Positions 5,026 to 6,908 of a stretch of DNA of 6,908 bases are shown here, piece by piece. The DNA lies in contig JAIJJM010000117.1 of the NCBI GenBank assembly GCA_022728415.1, forward strand, positions 1 through 6,908, read 5' to 3'. The position numbers and the translations under genes were made by a program. This DNA is from Collinsella sp. (GTDB lineage Bacteria; Actinomycetota; Coriobacteriia; Coriobacteriales; Coriobacteriaceae). The number at the start of each line of letters is the position of its first letter. The stretch's first letter is position 1. The notes below the pieces were generated by a model. It had not been told where the DNA came from, did no database searches, and saw only the letters and a list, made by a program, of their open reading frames with translations.

Positions 5026-6908
5026 TTACTGCTGCTTCGGCATCAGCGGATTCTCACGCGACAGGAGATTCATAAACTCCTCGCCCGTGATGGTCTCCTT
5101 CTTGTACAGATAACGAGCCAGCTCGTGGAGCTTGAACTTGTTCTCCTTCAGGATCTGCAGAGCGCGGTCATGCGCGTCCTCGATCAGCTTGGCGACAATC
5201 GCATCCACGCGCTCGGCCGTGCCGGGGGCGCAGGTGAGCGACGTATCCTGGTTGAGGTACGCGTTCTGCACGGTACCGAGAGCCATCATGCCAAACTCAT
5301 CGGACATACCAAAGCGCGTCACCATGTTGCGGGCGAGCTTGGTGGCCTGCTCGATATCGTTGGCAGCACCGGTCGTCATCTCACCAAAGATGAGCTCCTC
5401 GGCTGCGCGGCCACCACAATAGACGGCGAGCTTGTCCAGGACCTCCTGGCGCGTGGTCAGGAAACGCTCATCCTCCTCGACCTGCATGGTGTAGCCCAGA
5501 GCACCGCTCGTGCGCGGCACGATGGTGATCTTCGTGACCGGCGCGGAACCCTTCTGGCGGGCGGCAACGATGGCATGGCCGATCTCGTGGTAAGAAACGA
5601 CCTGCTTCTCGTGGTCGGACAGCACCGTGGACTTACGCTGCTGGCCGGCGATGACGACCTCCACCGACTCCTCAAAGTCGTCCTGCGTGGCGCGCTTGCG
5701 ACCCTCGCGGACGGCACGCAGGGCGCCCTCGTTGATGATGTTGGCCAGGTCGGCGCCCGAGGCACCGGGCGTGGCGCGGGCAATCGCGGTCAGGTCGATC
5801 GGCGGCTGCGTCTTCACGCTCTTGGCATGCAGCTCGAGGATGTTTTTGCGGCCGGTCAGATCGGGCAGCTCAACGGGAATGCGACGATCAAAGCGGCCGG
5901 GGCGCAGCAGGGCCGGGTCAAGGCTGTCGGGACGGTTAGTGGCAGCGAGGACGACGATACCCTTGTGGTTATCGAAGCCGTCCATCTCGGTCAGCAGTTG
6001 GTTAAGCGTCTGCTCGCGCTCATCGTTGCCGCTAAAGCCGCCGCCGTCACGCTTCTTGCCGATGGTATCGATCTCATCGATAAACACGATGCACGGGGCC
6101 TTTTCCTTGGCCTGCTTAAACAGGTCACGAACCTTGGCGGCACCGCGGCCGACGAACATCTCGACGAACTCAGAGCCCGAAATGCTAAAGAACGGAACGC
6201 CCGCCTCGCCGGCAACGGCCTTGGCAAGCAGGGTCTTACCGGTACCCGGAGGGCCAACAAGAAGAGCACCGCGAGGCAGCTTGGCACCGATCTCCTCGTA
6301 GCGCTGCGGCTTCTCCAGAAAGTCGACGACCTCCTTGAGGGACTCCTTGGCCTCTTCCTGGCCGGCGACGTCCTTAAAGGTCACGCCCACGTCCTTGGAG
6401 GCAATCACGCGAGCACCGGACTTGCCCAGTCCACCGCCGCCAAAACCACCGCCGCCAAAGTTCATCGACGGACCGTCATCACCCATGGCCTTCTTCATGC
6501 GGCGGTTGAGCCACCAGCCGATCAGGAAGAAAATCGCCATGGGAAGAATGAGGGTGAGCAGGTAGTAGGTCATCAGACCCGAGTTCTTATCGGGAACGAC
6601 CGACTCAAGCGAGGCGCCAGATTCAAGCACGCGATCGGTAAAGCCCGCGTCATTCGGCACGCCGGTCGTCTTGTAGGCGATGTTCTCGTCCTCGCCCTTC
6701 TTGGTGTAATAAATCGAGTAATCGTCTGTGTTGTACTCGACCTTGTCGACACTCTTCTTATCGAGCGCTTTGACAAACGTCGAGTAATCGGTCTTCGTAA
6801 TCTGCTGCGTGTGACCGATGTTGGGGAACAGAACGGTCGAGAGCACGAGGTAGACGACGAAGGCGATGAGCACGTAGAGGATAATATTCCGTCTACGTTT
6901 GTTGTCAT
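5026..6908 (-). CDS. ftsH: ATP-dependent zinc metalloprotease FtsH, N-terminus beyond the window
   Basis: This membrane-anchored AAA+ protease degrades damaged or regulated membrane and soluble proteins. The frame is open to the right edge. The first internal start, GTG at 6873, lies inside the first membrane segment, and the codons before it read [11 protein letters not shown], a typical basic lead-in. The true start is therefore outside, probably only a few codons away. Numbering from 6873: membrane segment 1 about 1-16, extracytoplasmic FtsH_ext about 25-98, membrane segment 2 about 101-122, a Gly-rich linker (139-150), Walker A GPPGTGKT (207-214), pore FVG (240-242), Walker B IVFIDE (262-267), second region of homology (about 311-330) with RPGRFDRR, and zinc site HEIGH (429-433) with likely third ligand Asp506 in GAANDI. 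The protease domain ends at PKQQ. Everything needed for activity is intact. The gene converges on the transposase gene and has its own terminator. Confidence 0.97.
   Translation of the reverse strand, partial: DNKRRRNIILYVLIAFVVYLVLSTVLFPNIGHTQQITKTDYSTFVKALDKKSVDKVEYNTDDYSIYYTKKGEDENIAYKTTGVPNDAGFTDRVLESGASLESVVPDKNSGLMTYYLLTLILPMAIFFLIGWWLNRRMKKAMGDDGPSMNFGGGGFGGGGLGKSGARVIASKDVGVTFKDVAGQEEAKESLKEVVDFLEKPQRYEEIGAKLPRGALLVGPPGTGKTLLAKAVAGEAGVPFFSISGSEFVEMFVGRGAAKVRDLFKQAKEKAPCIVFIDEIDTIGKKRDGGGFSGNDEREQTLNQLLTEMDGFDNHKGIVVLAATNRPDSLDPALLRPGRFDRRIPVELPDLTGRKNILELHAKSVKTQPPIDLTAIARATPGASGADLANIINEGALRAVREGRKRATQDDFEESVEVVIAGQQRKSTVLSDHEKQVVSYHEIGHAIVAARQKGSAPVTKITIVPRTSGALGYTMQVEEDERFLTTRQEVLDKLAVYCGGRAAEELIFGEMTTGAANDIEQATKLARNMVTRFGMSDEFGMMALGTVQNAYLNQDTSLTCAPGTAERVDAIVAKLIEDAHDRALQILKENKFKLHELARYLYKKETITGEEFMNLLSRENPLMPKQQ

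Noticed and set aside
5627..6301. 224-codon plus-strand frame opposite ftsH
   Set aside because: It is a shadow of the conserved ftsH AAA+ region, low in complexity, with no RBS.
6871..6873. GTG at 6873 as the real ftsH start
   Set aside because: It lies inside the first membrane helix. The frame continues upstream with a basic lead-in to the window edge, and there is no RBS before it.
6573..6908. Frame beginning with an ATG exactly at the right edge (minus strand)
   Set aside because: It is the +1-shifted shadow of ftsH, with Ser/Arg/Thr-rich, non-protein-like composition.

Overview
The window looks like chromosomal DNA of a fairly GC-rich gut-type actinobacterium. A Coriobacteriia member close to Collinsella is my best guess. 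This rests on strong C/G third-position preference in most genes, the gene set, and an apparently leaderless promoter. It is an inference from style, not from any database match.

Left part (1-1246), all on the minus strand. Transcription runs from a small conserved-looking gene of unknown function (908-1246), through a Bax inhibitor-1/YccA family membrane protein (134-829), to an intrinsic terminator (59-87). After the terminator, the first codons of another possible minus-strand gene run off the left edge. The small gene has a good promoter whose predicted transcription start falls on its ATG.

Middle (1247-3518), plus strand. A divergent intergenic region leads to a Pit-type inorganic phosphate permease (1497-2546). 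It is followed 67 bases later by its usual partner, a DUF47/PhoU-like accessory protein (2614-3237). Together they form a low-affinity phosphate uptake unit. A very strong Shine-Dalgarno sequence ahead of pit serves only a tiny in-frame ORF. The unit is followed by a 28-bp inverted repeat with a single G:U pair, forming a large hairpin.

Right part (3519-6908). A short FMN nitroreductase (3519-4049, plus) is followed directly by a compact mobile or domesticated element (4046-4960). This is a REP-associated tyrosine transposase (RAYT, Y1/HUH) gene bracketed by 33-bp inverted repeats that are themselves hairpins. Both repeats contain a stop codon of the adjoining gene. The element meets ftsH (minus strand, 5026 to beyond the right edge) tail to tail, with an ftsH terminator at 4970-5006.

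The most noteworthy items are the RAYT with its paired hairpin repeats, the long hairpin after the phosphate genes, the tiny upstream ORF before pit, the leaderless promoter, and a G/T-rich, T-ending-codon island (about 3165-3720) crossing gene boundaries. I see no CRISPR array, tRNA, rRNA or defence cluster.
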